64,000 nucleotides of DNA from Didymodactylos carnosus (Eukaryota > Rotifera > Eurotatoria > Philodinida > Philodinidae). A program made the translations under genes and the position numbers. The notes under the pieces were generated by a model. It saw only the letters and a program-made list of their open reading frames with translations, had not been told where the DNA came from and ran no database searches. Location: the NCBI GenBank assembly GCA_905250885.1, contig CAJNOQ010000021.1, forward strand, positions 44,822 to 108,821. The letters run 5' to 3'. Below, in pieces: positions 1 through 14,800 of the stretch (positions are counted from its first letter, which is position 1; the number at the start of each line of letters is the position of its first letter).

Positions 1-3000
1 AACCACTGGTTGATATGGCTACCGTAGTCGGACAACCAGTAACGTTTTCATGCGAGTGTTTCGGTTTGCCGAAGCCAACCGTGACCTGGTTTTTGAACAA
101 TGATGTTGAATTGAAATCCACAGCCAAATACAAAATTGAAGCAAAACATCCTGTGCATACATTGACATTAAACAAGCCCGATTTGATTGACGTGGGATCG
201 TATCGTGCTGTGGCTACAAACGGAGAACAAACAGTCGAATCAACAGCAACTCTAGTCGTGCAAGGTATGCATGCTGTAAAGTACTGCATTCTTCATTTCC
301 TAACCTACTTTTCTTGCCTCTTTTAGTCAAACCAAAACTAGAGGGTAAACCTGTTGATTGTTCGCCAATAATTGGAGAACCAGCAAGAATTCAATGTAAA
401 TTCTCTGGTACCGCTCCTTTCACAGTTGTATGGTAAATATAAACCTTTGAAAATTCGTTTTCTATTTAAGGATCGTTTTTTCTATGTTTAAGGCTAAAAA
501 ATAATGAACCACTTGAGTTACCAAATGAAAATATCGAAGTAATTGATGAGGTGGAAACGGGTATTCAAGCATTATCATTCAAAGTAACCGATATCTCAGA
601 CAAAGGGTCTTATACTGTTCAAGTATCAAATAAAGTTGGACAAACAGAAGGAAAAATGACGTTGGCTCCAAAAGGTATATAATGATACTTTTGTGTAACT
701 CACTAGGTAATTCTTATTCGGGCTATTTCAGAAATAAAACCAACAATTTTAACTGATCTCGAAGGTCAAACAGTGAAGAAAGGTGAACAATTAGAATTGA
801 TTATTGTTGCTGATGGTAAACCACGTCCTCAATGTAAATGGACATTAAATAATAATGATCTGAAACTTGTTGATGATCAAGTTGAATCTATTATGGATGA
901 AGATGGCAAAACTTATCGCCTGAGAATTCGATCTACTCAACCAGAACATATTGGCGAGTATTCGGCAACATTATCAAATGGTGGTGGAAGTGTTAAATCA
1001 AAAAAAGTAAAAGTGACGATTGAAAAAGCACCAGAATTTTCAGATAGTGATAGAGTGAAAACAGTGAAAATTATCCAAGGTGATGATTGTTTATTGAGTA
1101 ATCCAATCGATGCATATCCAGTACCTAAACTTTCATGGTGAGTTTCTTCACAATAATTAACATTAGAAATATCCATTTGATTGCACAACTTCAATCGTTA
1201 TGCGACATATAGACTAACGAGGGCACTTTCTTTAGTGCTCGATCGACTCTTAGATGAAAGACATTCAGTTAAAGGTTATTTTTGATGATAATTATGAATC
1301 TGATATCCGTTTTTTTCCCATAATTCTGCCAAGTATCGTCCTTAAAAACATGATTTATAGAGTTTCATCTCGATACAGTTTGTAGAGAAAGTCGGATTAC
1401 ATGCATGAAAAAAACATTTAGACCTACTGGTGAAGTTCTTAGCAATAAATAAAAATGTTGCTGTAAGACAATCCCTCACATTTTTGGTATTTACCTACTA
1501 CAAGAAGAACTGAAATTTTAAGAGACAAAATAGATATCAGATTCATTTCCATTTGTATTCTGGGAGAATGGAGTCGAAATTAGATTCTATTTTCGTCTTA
1601 TTAATGGTAAGTTAATGCAAAATGTCTATATTTTTATTTCATAGGACACGATCGGATGGAAAAGTATTATCTGATAAAGATGGCTATGTCAGCGGATATG
1701 ATACAGATAAAAATGCTGCTATTTTATCTATAAAACAAGTACAAAAGACTGTTCACGAAGATGATTATATCTGTCATGCACAAAATGAATTTGGTACAGC
1801 TGATGTGACAACAAAATTATTAGTTTTAATTCGACCTACTATTACACGACCATTAGCCGATACACAATCTAGTGAATTTGAACGTTTTATAGTTGAAGTT
1901 GAAGTTGAAGGTTTTCCATCACCAGTAGCCACTTGGATACGAGATGAAACTGAAGAAATAACATCATCCAATAAACAATTTACAATTGAACAAACGGATA
2001 ATACATATCGATTAATTTTTAATGAAACTCAAATAGATCAAACTGGAACATATGGTATTAAATTGAAAAATGAAGTTGGTGAAGTAGAATCACAAATGAA
2101 ATTGACAATTACTGAACGTCCAATAGAAATATCAAAACCATTGGAAGATCAACGTGGTATTGAAAAAGACTCTGTTACATTTGAATGTGTATTTACAAAA
2201 CCTGTTCCAATGATCAAATGGTACAAAAATGGAATATTATTAGATGAACCAAGATTTATGCATATTGGAGAAGCAAATCAACGATATTTTAAACTGGAAA
2301 TTAAAAATTTAAATCTTGATGATAGTGGTGAATTTGAATGTGTTTATGATGAGAATACAAGATCAAAAGCAAACTTGATCGTTGGTGGTAAGATAAATTG
2401 AATTTTTTAATTTTAGTAAAATGATATTAAATTATTTTGTATATTTTAGAATTGCCAATTGATTTTGAAAAACCATTAAGTAATCAACAATTAACAGAAT
2501 ATGATACATTGAAATTAGAATGTATTGTAACAAAACCAGGCAAAGAAGTTAAATGGTATAAAGATGGTGATTTAATTGATGAAAAATCAGATGCTCGTGT
2601 TCGCATTGAAATAGATGAGAAAACACATCGTCTAATTATTGAAAATATGTCACCAAATGATGAAGGAAACTATGGTAAATAATTAATTTTAAATATATTT
2701 TTAATATGAAAAGATTTTTTTATGAACAATCTTCTATATTATCTTTTTTAGATGCAATGACAATCGATCGAAAAAGTTCTGCTTTTGTCGGTGTTAAAGG
2801 TAAGAATATAAATGTTTCTAGTGTACCAGTCGAACATTTGATATTGTTGAATGACTTTTCAAAAGAGAGGAACTATCAATTCTACTGGTTTTTTTTCACT
2901 CAATTCAGAGGACATTTGATAATTATCTCTAAGATTATTCAATTTGAAAGTTAAATAAAACCATTATTTTATTTTAAATTGATCTCTTTGTTGTCCATTT

Positions 3001-6000
3001 TAAACTAAATTTGAGTATCAACAATAGTTATTGAAAAGATTTAGATGATGAAAACTGATTTTCAACCGTATTTAGTCATGAACTATCTAATGTAGAAACG
3101 ACGTATAGAAACGGGACAAGAGGAGTATACCAACTCATGAAAAAAAAGAGTATGTTTTCTTAACCCTTTCGGGACCGGTGACGCTTTAAAGCGTCATTAA
3201 AACGTCAAAAATCGGAATAAGCCGTGTTTTCCAAAACTTTCTTTTGAAGAAACGCCCCTCAAAATTCGATCATAATCAAATTTCAAATATATCATCTTAC
3301 GCAGTTTTTGACGCTCTACCTTTTGATGTATAATACATTTGAATAATATTTAGTTCTGAGGTAGAAATCTAAGTTTTTCCGAAAATTTCGGTCCTTCTCA
3401 GTAAAAGAGAGCTTTGAGTACGAAGACAGAATCGAAAGTCAAAAATGTTTTTGTCAGTAGATAGCTCTTGAAATTCTCTATCGAGACATTGCCATTTGAA
3501 TTTTTTTGTCAAAAATCTCTTGGTTAGGAAAAACAAAATACTGAAGATGCGTTTTTTCAGTGAATTAATTCTTGAATGATATTTTCACATATGGTAGAGT
3601 TTAGTGATAGCTTTCTTTTGACAAAAGAATGAAGTCTCTATCTGTCAGGGAAGCCGAGATACTGCAAAAATAAAAAAGGCCTTAAACGTTTGAACAGTAC
3701 TGTATATATAAAAATTAAACCGGTCTCGAAAGAGTTAATACTGAAAAAATCAAAAAAATCAACATGAATTCGATAGTTTTCCGAGATATCATAATCATCA
3801 CAGTTGTGAGGAAATTCAAACGGTGAAAATACGTTTCTATTTATAATGGTCATTTTGTTTACAAAGGATATTTCTTAACAGATAACGTCTGCTTTACGTT
3901 TAAAATATTAAAAAAAGAATATTTATAGACCACCTAAAAGATATTTTATCTGATATCTACATTTGTGATCATTGAAGAGAATAATGTTCATTACAATACA
4001 AAGATTGATACACTAATGTGAGAATTGTCCTATCTAGAAAAAAACCTATCACTAATATCCAAAAAAAAAAGTATTTGTTAACACACAATTTGTTATTTTA
4101 TTTAGAAATTCCTGTTGAATTTACTCGTCCTCTGACTGATATTGAAGTCGAAGAGCGTACACCTACTATAACATTAGAATGCGAATGTAATAAAATTGTT
4201 CTCGTTGAATGGTTACGTTTTGCAACTGTTTTGACACCTTTTACTGATGAAAATCGTATTATAATCGAACAAGATGAACATGTTCATCGTTTAATTATTA
4301 AAAATGTACAAATGGATGATGCAGCAACATATACATGTCGATATTCTACTGATGCTCAATCATCAGGAAAATTACGTGTTACAGAATTACCTGTAGCTAT
4401 TGTCACACCTATGACAGAAGAACAAACAATTACTGAAAATGATGATTTAGTACTGACAGTTGAATTAAATAAACCAAATGTTCAAAATATTATCTGGTTA
4501 AAAGATGGTCAAGTAATTGATATTGATTCACCTCGTTTTAAACGTCTTGTTCAAGGTGAAAAATATAGTTTAAAATTGGTGGATAGTAAATTAGATGATC
4601 AGGGACGATATACATGTAAAATTGGTGATCTACTTGAAACATCGACTGTTGTTCATGTTAATGAATTACCAGTATATTTTACTGAACAATTAAAAGATCG
4701 AAAAATACTGGAAAATAGTGAACAATATCATTTTGATTGTGAAATAAATAAAGAAAATAAAATAGCCACATGGTATAAAGATCAAGAACAAATTGTGTCT
4801 GGAGACGAGTGTAGAATCGCTGTTAATGGTCGAATACATTCACTCGTATTTTCTACTGTACAACTCAAACATCAAGGACAATATACAATTAAATTTGATG
4901 AAAATATAACATCAACTGCTAATCTTACTGTTGAAGGTAAATTGAATTTCTATAATTTCAATTAACTATTATTTCTAAGTGTTGATATTTTTATGATTAG
5001 TCGTTTTTTATTCGAATATCCACAACTTATGATTATGCGTTATATCATCATAATCTACAACTTTCAAAGAGTACTGACGTATCAGGGCTTTTGTCTTTTA
5101 TTTATATCTGACATTTTCATCGCATTATGCGATGAAAATTAATCTAAAACGTAATGTATAATGTAGTCAGATAGTAGAAGAATAGAAATATCTCTGGAAT
5201 TGTATATCAAATATTTCATCTATATAAAATGTCTTACTCGGTAATTAATTAAACTAACTAAAATGTATTACTTATTTTAGATGCTCCAACTGATTTCGAT
5301 ATCGGATTAGAAAATGTTCAAATTCTTGAATGTGAACCGTTGATATTGGAATGTATATTGACAAAAGATCGTCCAGATGACGAAATAAAATGGTTTTTTG
5401 ATGGAGAACCCTTAGAAATTGATCATGAAAGAATAAAAGTACAAAAAGTGGGTCCTATTGTCAAACTAACAATTGATGAATGTAAAATGACAGATGAAGG
5501 ACGATATATGGCGGAAATAAATGGAAAAACAAGCAAAGCAACAGTCACTGTCAAAGGTAATATATTTTATTTTTAATAAGATTATATTTGTTTTTACTTT
5601 TTTATTTTACTGTTTTTTGTTTATTTTAGAAAAACCATTGAAATTTGTTCGAGAATTAAAAGATATTGAAATTAATGAATGGGATCGTTGTGTATTTGAG
5701 TGTGAACTAAATAAAAAAGATGCTGATTGTCGATGGTTTAAAGATACAACAGAATTACGACATGATGTTGATAACGGACGTCTCATTGAAACAGATGGAA
5801 AAGTTAGACGTTTAATTTTGGAAAAAGTAGAAATAGAAAACGAAGGAGACTATGGAATTGTGTGTAATAATCAAAAATCATCGGCAAAATTAAAAGTTAT
5901 TGGTAAGTTTGTACTATTTAATGATATAAGATGAGTTTAACTTTTACACGCTCTATTTCCACTGTTTTAGAATTGCCTTATGTGTTTGTTACGCCGTTAG

Positions 6001-8829
6001 TTGATCAAGAAGTAGTAGAAAAACAACAATTTCTTCTCGAATGTGAAACAAATAAAACATTAAAAGACAATCAGTGTGTTTGGACAAGAAATGGTGTTGT
6101 ACTCACTCATAATCCTGTTGAAGGTATCCTCGTGAAAACTATAGATAAAGTTCATTCACTGACAATTTACGAGAGTAAAATGAAAGACGCTGGACGATAC
6201 GTTTGTACTATTAAACAATCGCAATCATCATGTGAAGTTAAAATCAAAGGTAAAATCAAAGTCAGATGAACAATTATTGTTAATTAGAGTTTTTAATTTT
6301 TTAATTGCAGAAGCTCCAGTTGAATTTGTTCGCTCATTAGAAGGTGTAACGGTCACGGAAGGTCAACCGATGAAATTAAGTTGTACACTAAGTAAAGAAA
6401 ATTGTGATGTAAAATGGTACAGAGATGATGATGAAGAACCAATTCAAGTTGGTGGTGAAGAAGAAAGTCGCTATTCAATAACAAATGATGGACGAATTTA
6501 TCGATTAGAAATTAAAGAATCAAAAATGGATGATGCAGGAAAATATACCATCAAAGTCGAAGATAAATCACAATCATGTCAAGCTGTGGTCACTGGTAAA
6601 GAAAACTATATATCATCATTGATAACAACATGTTATGTTTGTTTACTCTTTTTATTTTTTTAGAAGCACCAATCGACGTCGTCATTCCTCTTAGAGATCA
6701 AAAGTGTTTAGAAAACACAAAAGAATTTGAATTTTATGTTGAACTTAATAAACCAAATGTGACCAATGTTGTCTGGAAATGTGATGAAGAACCTATTTTT
6801 AATGATGAAAAATATTCAATCACTTCTAAAGGCACAAAATATAGTTTGACGATTAAAAATGTTTCATTAGAAGATGAAAAAATGTATTCAGTGCAAGTTG
6901 GTGGTACAAAAGCTAAATCTCAAGCTGATTTGACTGTCGAGGAATTAGAACCAGATTTTGTTGGAACACTAACAGATGTTGAATGTTTTGAAGATGCTGA
7001 TGGTGTATTTGAATGTGAATTAACAAAATCAAAATGGAAAAAGACAGGTTTACCGATTATCTGTCGATGGTATAGAAATGTGGAACGAGAAGTACGACCA
7101 ACAGTAAAATATTCGATAGAACGATCTGGACCATTGCACAAATTGATTGTACATCGAGCAGCTTATGAAGACGATGCTGAATATAGATGTGTCATTGGAG
7201 AAAAATTTATCAGTGCAAAATTGACCGTTAATGGTAGATTAATAATTTATTATTCAGTTTTTTATTTATGAACTTCTTTTTTTTTGTCTTATAGAAATTC
7301 CTGTTACATTCACTCAATTATTAGAAGATGTTACTTCAATTGAACGTGAAACTGTCACTCTTCAATGTGAAGTATCAAAAACTCACTCGACCCGTACCGA
7401 ATCGGAAATACCTATTCAATGGTATCGTGATGGTGTTAAAATGGTCGCTGGTGGACGATTTGAGATCACAAAAGCAAATAAACGTCAAACATTGAAGATA
7501 ATTAATTTGAGTTTAACTGATGCGGGTGAATATTCCTGTACTGCTGGTGGTGATAAAGGAGCTAAAACTGTAGCAAACGTAATTGTTGGCGATTTATCGG
7601 TGGAATTTACTCAATCGTTAACAGATAAAACTGTTTTGGAAGATCAAACATTGACGTTGGATTGTACAGTAAATCGAACAGATAAACCTTATCAATGGTA
7701 TTTTAATGATCAACAAATTCATAGTGGTGAAAAATTTGAATTAACAAAAGAGAAGAATAAATTAAAATTGATCGTAAAAAATGCGCAAATACAAGATGAA
7801 GGACAATATTCGTGTAAAGTCGGTGACGTTAGTACACGGTGTAAAGTCGTTGTTGATGGTAAGTAGTGGAAAGAGTAAGATTCAAATATTGTACTCAATG
7901 ATTTATCTTAATTCTAGAGGAAAAAGTTCGTTTCACTGAACGTTTAACGGATGTTGGCACGAAAGAAGGTGAAAAAGCCGTGTTTCAATGTGCCGTATCG
8001 AAAATGGCGTATGTCAAAGCAAAACGATCAGTCGATATTAAATGGTTACATAATCAAAAACCGATTGAAAATAATGAAAAATACGTATTAGAAACAAACG
8101 AAAATGTATTGAAATTAACAGTGAATGATGTTAAGACAGACGATGTGGGAATTATATCATGTTTTGCAGATGATGTTACTACTATGGGAAAATTACTTGT
8201 CGAAGGTTAGTATGCGATGAAGACATATATCACAAAAACTATAGTCTTACCTTTATTTCATTTTGTTCTAGAAACTCCCATATTTTTTGTGCGTAAACTT
8301 CAAGATCAAATTGTTACTGAAATTCCTGGCATGTGTATTTTTGAATGTGAACTAAATCGTCCTGGCGTCTCTGTTAAATGGCTATATGACAAGAAAGAGT
8401 TAGATCATATTAATGAGAGAAATGAATTTCACCATACCGATACTGTTTATCGTTTGAAATTATTCAATATTGATCCTACTTATCAAGGTGAATATGTTTG
8501 TGTTGCACGTGACAAGAAATCACAAGCATTTCTCAAATTACAAGTACCACCAACAATTACACAATTTCAAACAAATTCTAAATTAATTAAACGAGATCAA
8601 CTGTTACAAATTGATGTCATTTATACAGGATGTCCTGAACCGACATTAGAATGGCAGTTTAATGGTACACCACTAAAACTAAGTTCAAGAATTAAATCGA
8701 AACGATTGAAATATGGACATGTACAATTGACAGTTGATGATACAAAACGAACGGATGGTGGAAAATATACAGTACTATTAGAGAACGAATTTGGAAAAGA
8801 AGAACGGGATGGAACCATTGAAATATTAG
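1..8829 (+). other. Tandem Ig-domain array (about 21 I-set domains)
   Basis: Exons in this stretch code only for Ig domains of about 90 residues. Typical marks are a start like 'PVEFTRPL', a B-strand Cys (LECE), WYKDG or WLKDG in the C strand, and DDxGxYxC near the end. Several exons hold exactly one domain (5281-5556, 5630-5902, 5971-6249, 6311-6595, 7918-8205); others hold two or more (6664-7233, 7295-7858, 8272-8829, and three in 4106-4936). Most borders fall at a GG or E-G/A-P linker in phase 1. Some domains lack one of the two core Cys residues, which is common in intracellular titin-type Ig folds. The sequence style resembles the Ig arrays of obscurin/UNC-89 and the titin I-band. Confidence 0.9.
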
Positions 8830-11800
8830 GTAAGAAACTTTGTTAATGTTCTTCATTCAGATATACTGAATTTCAATTTTAACGGAAGTTCAATTTTAAG
8901 AATAGCCTAGTGTATAGAGCAAACTTTTCTAAAAAAAATAAGAAAAGTATTGCTAAGAACGATGATTAAATAAAAAGTTATGAAAATGTATAGGAATTTG
9001 AATCAATTTGCTCTAATTTTAGATAAAACGAAGAATTTTCGAGAGCCTCAGTTAACTTTTTAAAATTCTCAACTTTAACTGTCTAACAAAATAAGGCAAA
9101 ACTTTAAAAATTGACCTCAATCAATATTGAGTTCACTTAGTATTAGTAGACAGTTGAATTCTTTAGGTATTTGTTATCAATTAAAATTCTATTTAGATCG
9201 TCCATCCAAACCTCGTGATCTGAAGGCAAAAGTTTTGGATTCAAATGAAGTGGAATTGGAATGGACCGTACCTGAGGATGATGGTGGTTCCCCTCTGACT
9301 GGTTACTGTATTGAAAAATGTGAAGAACGACGTGCAGCTACATGGGATGAAGTATCAATTATGAGCGCTGATGAGAAGAAGACAGTTGTGACAAGACTAC
9401 TCGAAGGTTCGAAATATCAATTTAGAGTTAGTGCCGAGAATAAATATGGACGAGGAGATCCGAATGAAACTGAAGAAGCTCTTCTAATCAAGTCACCATT
9501 TGGTAAGCGACAGAGTGTTTTAAACTTTTATGATATTATTCATGGGATTTACTTTTGTTTAAGATCCACCTGCGGCTCCTGATGCTCCTCTGGTTGATGA
9601 AATAACAGGTACAACATGCCGTGTTCAATGGTCACCTCCATCAAAAGATGGCGGTTCACCTATTACATCGTACATAGTCGAACGTCGTTTGAAAGGAGCA
9701 GCTAGATGGACAAAAGCTACTAAACAACCTATTCATGATACTACAGTGACCGTTGAAGATTTACTTGAGGGAAGTGAATACGAATTTCGAGTAATTGCAC
9801 AAAATAAAGTTGGTCCATCACAGCCAAGTGAGCCATCACCATTAATTTTGATTAAAAATCCATTTGATAAACCCGGTGCACCAAGAGATTTAACAATAGC
9901 TAACATTGGAAAAGATTTTATTGAATTGTCCTGGCAGCCACCTCAAAAAGATGGTGGATCACCAGTGACATCATATGTTATCGAACGACGTACACCAGCT
10001 GTGTACAAATGGCATGTAAGTATTAAGCAAATAGACGCATTTCCTCACGCATAAAACCCGATGTTTTTCTTTCACTTAGGGTCCGCCTGATCCTATTGAA
10101 GGTACATCTACCACCCTTCGCGGTCTTCATACTGGCAGCAAATATGAATTTCGCGTGCGCGCACAAAATATCGCTGGTCTTGGCGAACCATCTGCTCCCA
10201 CCAAAGAAACAGAAATCAAAGAACCGATAATTGGTGAAAAACCACGGTTCATCCAAGAAATTGAATCCATTACGGTTGTGAGTGGAAAGCCAGCCACGTT
10301 TACAGCGAGAGTGAAAGGTGATCCGCAACCCGATTACAAATGGACAAAAGGTGAAAAAGTGGTGGTTAAAGATGCAGAACGTTTAAAATTTGATGTCATG
10401 GGTGATACGGCAAAATTGATCATAACAGAATGTCAAGCAGGTGATGCCGGTGTTTATACGTTGGAAGCAACAAATCCACTTGGAACAATTGAATGCAATG
10501 CTAAATTAGTTGTGCAAAGTAAGTAACAAAATTTCATGCTGATCGAGCTTACTAATCTTGATTTTTTAGGTCCACCTGTAATTGTGTCATCGACACAATC
10601 CCCAGTGAATGTTACTGTAAATCAAGGATTGTATATATCATGTGAAATTCAAGGTTGGCCACGTGCCGAAGCAACATGGACAGTTAATGATGAGCCAGTA
10701 AGTGATCGAGCAAGAACAGAAATATCCGACACATTTGTAGCATTGTCCATATCAAAAACGAAGAAACAAGAGCAAGGGCGATATAAATTAAAACTGAAAA
10801 ATCCAGCAGGTGAAGCGCAAGCATCCTTTGAAGTAAGCCTCTATTCTTTGTATATTTGCTACTTTTATCTTAATCCGTTTAATTTCACTTTTTTAGGTGA
10901 ATGTACAAGATGTACCTGGTTTAGTTCAAAATCTGTCAATCAAAGATATTCAGGCTGAAGCAGCCACAGTCACATGGTTGACACCACTTGACGATGGTGG
11001 TACACCAATTACGGCTTACTACGTTGAATATCGCGATTTACGACGATCAAACTTTGTACGCAGTGAGCGTTTATCATCAGATAAACTGGATTATGAACTT
11101 TCCCGACTGACTAAAGGTTCAAAATATACCGTGAGAGTATTTGCTGAAAACAAAGTCGGTATGAGTGAACCTTGTGAATTAAAAGAACCATTTGTAGCCA
11201 AAAATCCATTTGACGTACCGGGTGCACCGAGAGATGTCAAGGTGGGTGATGTAACGAAATCATCGTGTCAACTTCATTGGTCACCACCTGCCAGTGACGG
11301 CGGGGCACCCATTCAAGGTTATGTGGTGGAAAGACAAGCAGAAAAAAGATGGGTTAAAGCAACACCAACACTTATCAAAGGAACATCATATAATATAACT
11401 GATCTAATTGAAGGTAGGTAGCAAAACATAGAAAATGACAGACGTATGTCTAAAGCACTTAAAGAAGTATGATATTAACATGTTTTGTGTGCTTTGTAGG
11501 TTCAATATATGAATTTCGTGTCAGCGCTGTTAATGAGGAAGGTCAAGGAATGCATAGTCGCGCAACAGAGAGTGTTACAATAAAAGATCCATATGGTAAC
11601 AATAACTTTCTTCTTATTTTTACTTTGGTAAAAACTTCGGCCATTTTTTTCAGGTGTTCCAACAGTACCTGGCCCGATTGATATCAACGAAGTCACTGAT
11701 ACAACATGTACTCTAACATGGAAACCACCAATTCGAGATGGTGGCAGTCCGGTTACATCATACGTTCTTGAAATGCGTTTGAAGTCCGATCCAACATTTA

Positions 11801-14800
11801 CTCGTTGCGAAACTGCTCAACCAATTATCGACTGTCGTTACACTGTTCCAGAATTACTCACAAATAGTGAATATGAATTTCGTGTGGCTGCACAAAATAA
11901 AGCAGGTTTAAGTCCTTGGTCACAAACGGATCATGCGATCATGATTCGTAAACCTAAAACAGGTAATGCACCCCAAATTACTAAATTTATCAATCAAACA
12001 CAAATGGCAGGTGGGCAAGGAAAGTTCGAAGCAGTGGTGACTGGTGAATCACAACCAGAATGTATCTGGTATAAAGGTGGAAAAAAATTGAATACTGAAC
12101 AGGCAACAAGTCGGTATACAAGCTCATTTGCTCAAGGAACAGTTGTTTTGTACATTAAAGAAGTCGAAGAACGAGATCAAGGACAATACACGTTGGAAGC
12201 ACAAAATGACTTTGGTAACGATAGCAAACAAGCACAGCTGACTATTCATGCAGTCCCCAAAATTGAAATTGATGCGAAACATAAAAAACAACATATAATC
12301 ACAATTGGATCGTCACTAAGAGTACCATTCATCTATACAGGATTACCAAAACCAGAATTAACAGTGGCAAAAGCCGATAGTGTACGTAATTAAATGCATT
12401 AAGGTTAAAAACGAAAATATGTAATTCTTCTTTCTTGTCGTTTAGGGTTCTGAAAATGAAGTGAGTGATAATGTTGGTCGTGCCACGTTAGACATATTTG
12501 AGAATACGGGTACATTTTTGTTACGACAAACAACTCGTTCTGATACTGGCTTTTATCGTTTACACGCTAAAAATGAAAATGGTAGTGCAACTGCTCGTCT
12601 CGAAATTGTTGTTCAAGATGTTCCATCAAAACCTGGTGAACCACTCTCGATAACTTCTGTTGGCAAAGATCATGTTGGTTTACAATGGCAACAGTCCGCA
12701 GATGATGGTGGTTGTCCATTAGTTGGCTATGTGATCGAAAAACGCGAAGATTCAAAATCAGTTTGGTCGAAAGTAGCTACTACTCGTCCAACAAATACCG
12801 CTTATACATGTACTGGTCTCTTCGATAACGTTGCCTACCGTTTTCGAGTCATGGCCGAGAATGATATGGGTATGAGCGAACCGATTGAAACTGAACAGCC
12901 TGTGACAGCCAAACTACCCTATTCTCGCCCATCGGCACCGCAAGGTCCAGTACTTGTTGACGATATTACTCAAACATCTTGTAAACTGTCTTGGTTACCG
13001 AGTGCAAATGATGGCGGAGCAAAAATAACGGCCTACATCGTCGAAGGAAAAGATGTAAAACGTCAGGCATGGACACAATTGGAAACGTTGCCTTCTATGG
13101 AAACATCAACAGATATTAGAAATCTAAAAGAAGATGCAACATATATGTTCAGAATTTACGCAAAAAATATTGCTGGTATATCTGAACCATTAGAGGGTGA
13201 AGCTGTTACACTCAAACGACCAAAAAGTAAGCTTTTACGATCTGACTTCTTACTGTAGTAATCAAACTGTTTGTGTTTAGCTGTACCTGGTGCTCCAGTT
13301 CCATTTTTAGTCAGTGATATTGATATTGATAGTTGTACTTTGGAATGGGAAGCTCCGAAATTTTTGGGTGGTGATGATATGGAATTGAAAAGTTATTTGA
13401 TTGAACAACGTATTGGAGATAAAGATTCGTGGAAAACAGCAGCTGAACCGGATGCTTTTGCGAAATTTGTAGCAATTAAACATTTGAAAGAGGAAAAAGA
13501 GTATTGGTTCAGAATTAAAGCAGTTAATGAATTAGGTGCATCAAAACCAACAGAATTAACGAGACCAGTAATACCTAGACAAAAAAGTTGTAAGTCAGAT
13601 TCGTGATCATCTATTAAATTTATCTTTCTGATGACATTTTCATTTTCTAGCTATTCCATCAGCACCTACTGGACCGATCACACCGCTGATGATTCAGCGT
13701 GATTCAATTACAATATCTTGGGGTCCTTGTCGAAACGATGGTGGCTCAGAACTTATTGGTTATGTTGTTGAGAAACGCGAATCAACTCGAAATGTTTGGC
13801 AGCGTGTGGGGTACAATGATGCTAGTTCATTTACGTGTAATGTTGGCTCATTAACAGAAAATCTTTTATATCATTTCCGTGTCATGGCAGAAAATACGAT
13901 AGGTATGAGTTCGCCACTGGAAACACAAGAGCCAATACTAGCCAAGAGTCCATACACAGTACCCGATAAACCCGAAGGACCATTGACAACAAAAATCATG
14001 TCTCCCACATCGGTAGCCATCGCCTGGAATCCACCTGTAAATGACGGTGGAACTACATTGACCGGATATCTCATTCAAAGAAGAGATGTTACAAGACCAA
14101 TTTGGATTAAAGTAAGTCTCGTAATTTTTCTGGTTACTTTGTTTTATATTCCGTTCAATTTTAGGCTGGTCATGTCAGCGGTGAAACCAATCGTTTTACC
14201 ATCAAAGATTTACCGGAAGACGCTTCCTATCATATTCAAGTGTTTGCCGAAAATGCTGAGGGATCAAGTGTGGAACCTCTACAAACGGAAGAACCAGTGA
14301 ATTTAGTGAGAAAAGTTGATGTTCCATCAGCACCAGCTAAAATTGAAGTCATTGCTAAGACCGAAAATTCTATTACTGTTCAATGGGAAGCCCCCCGCGC
14401 GGATGGTGGTAGTCCCGTGACAGAATATTTGTTGGACATGCGTGAAAAACGTAAAACAGAATGGACACAAGTTCAACAAATGCCTGCAATTACCACTAGT
14501 TTTCGTATAACAAAACTGAAAGAAGGAACGGATTATTATTTCAGAGTTAAAGCGGTAAATGCACAAGGAGAGGGACCTGCACAAGCGCTCGAGAAAGCAG
14601 TTAAACCACAAAAACATAATGGTAAGAACTATGCAGTACACCAATGTTAAGTAGTTATTTATTTTTTCTCGATTCTCTATTAGAACCACCCTCAATGCCT
14701 GGCAAACCATTAGAAACGAAAAATATCGATCCTACATCAATTTTAATCACCTGGTCGCCTTCCAAGAATAGCGGTAGTAGTGATATTACAGGATATGTTG

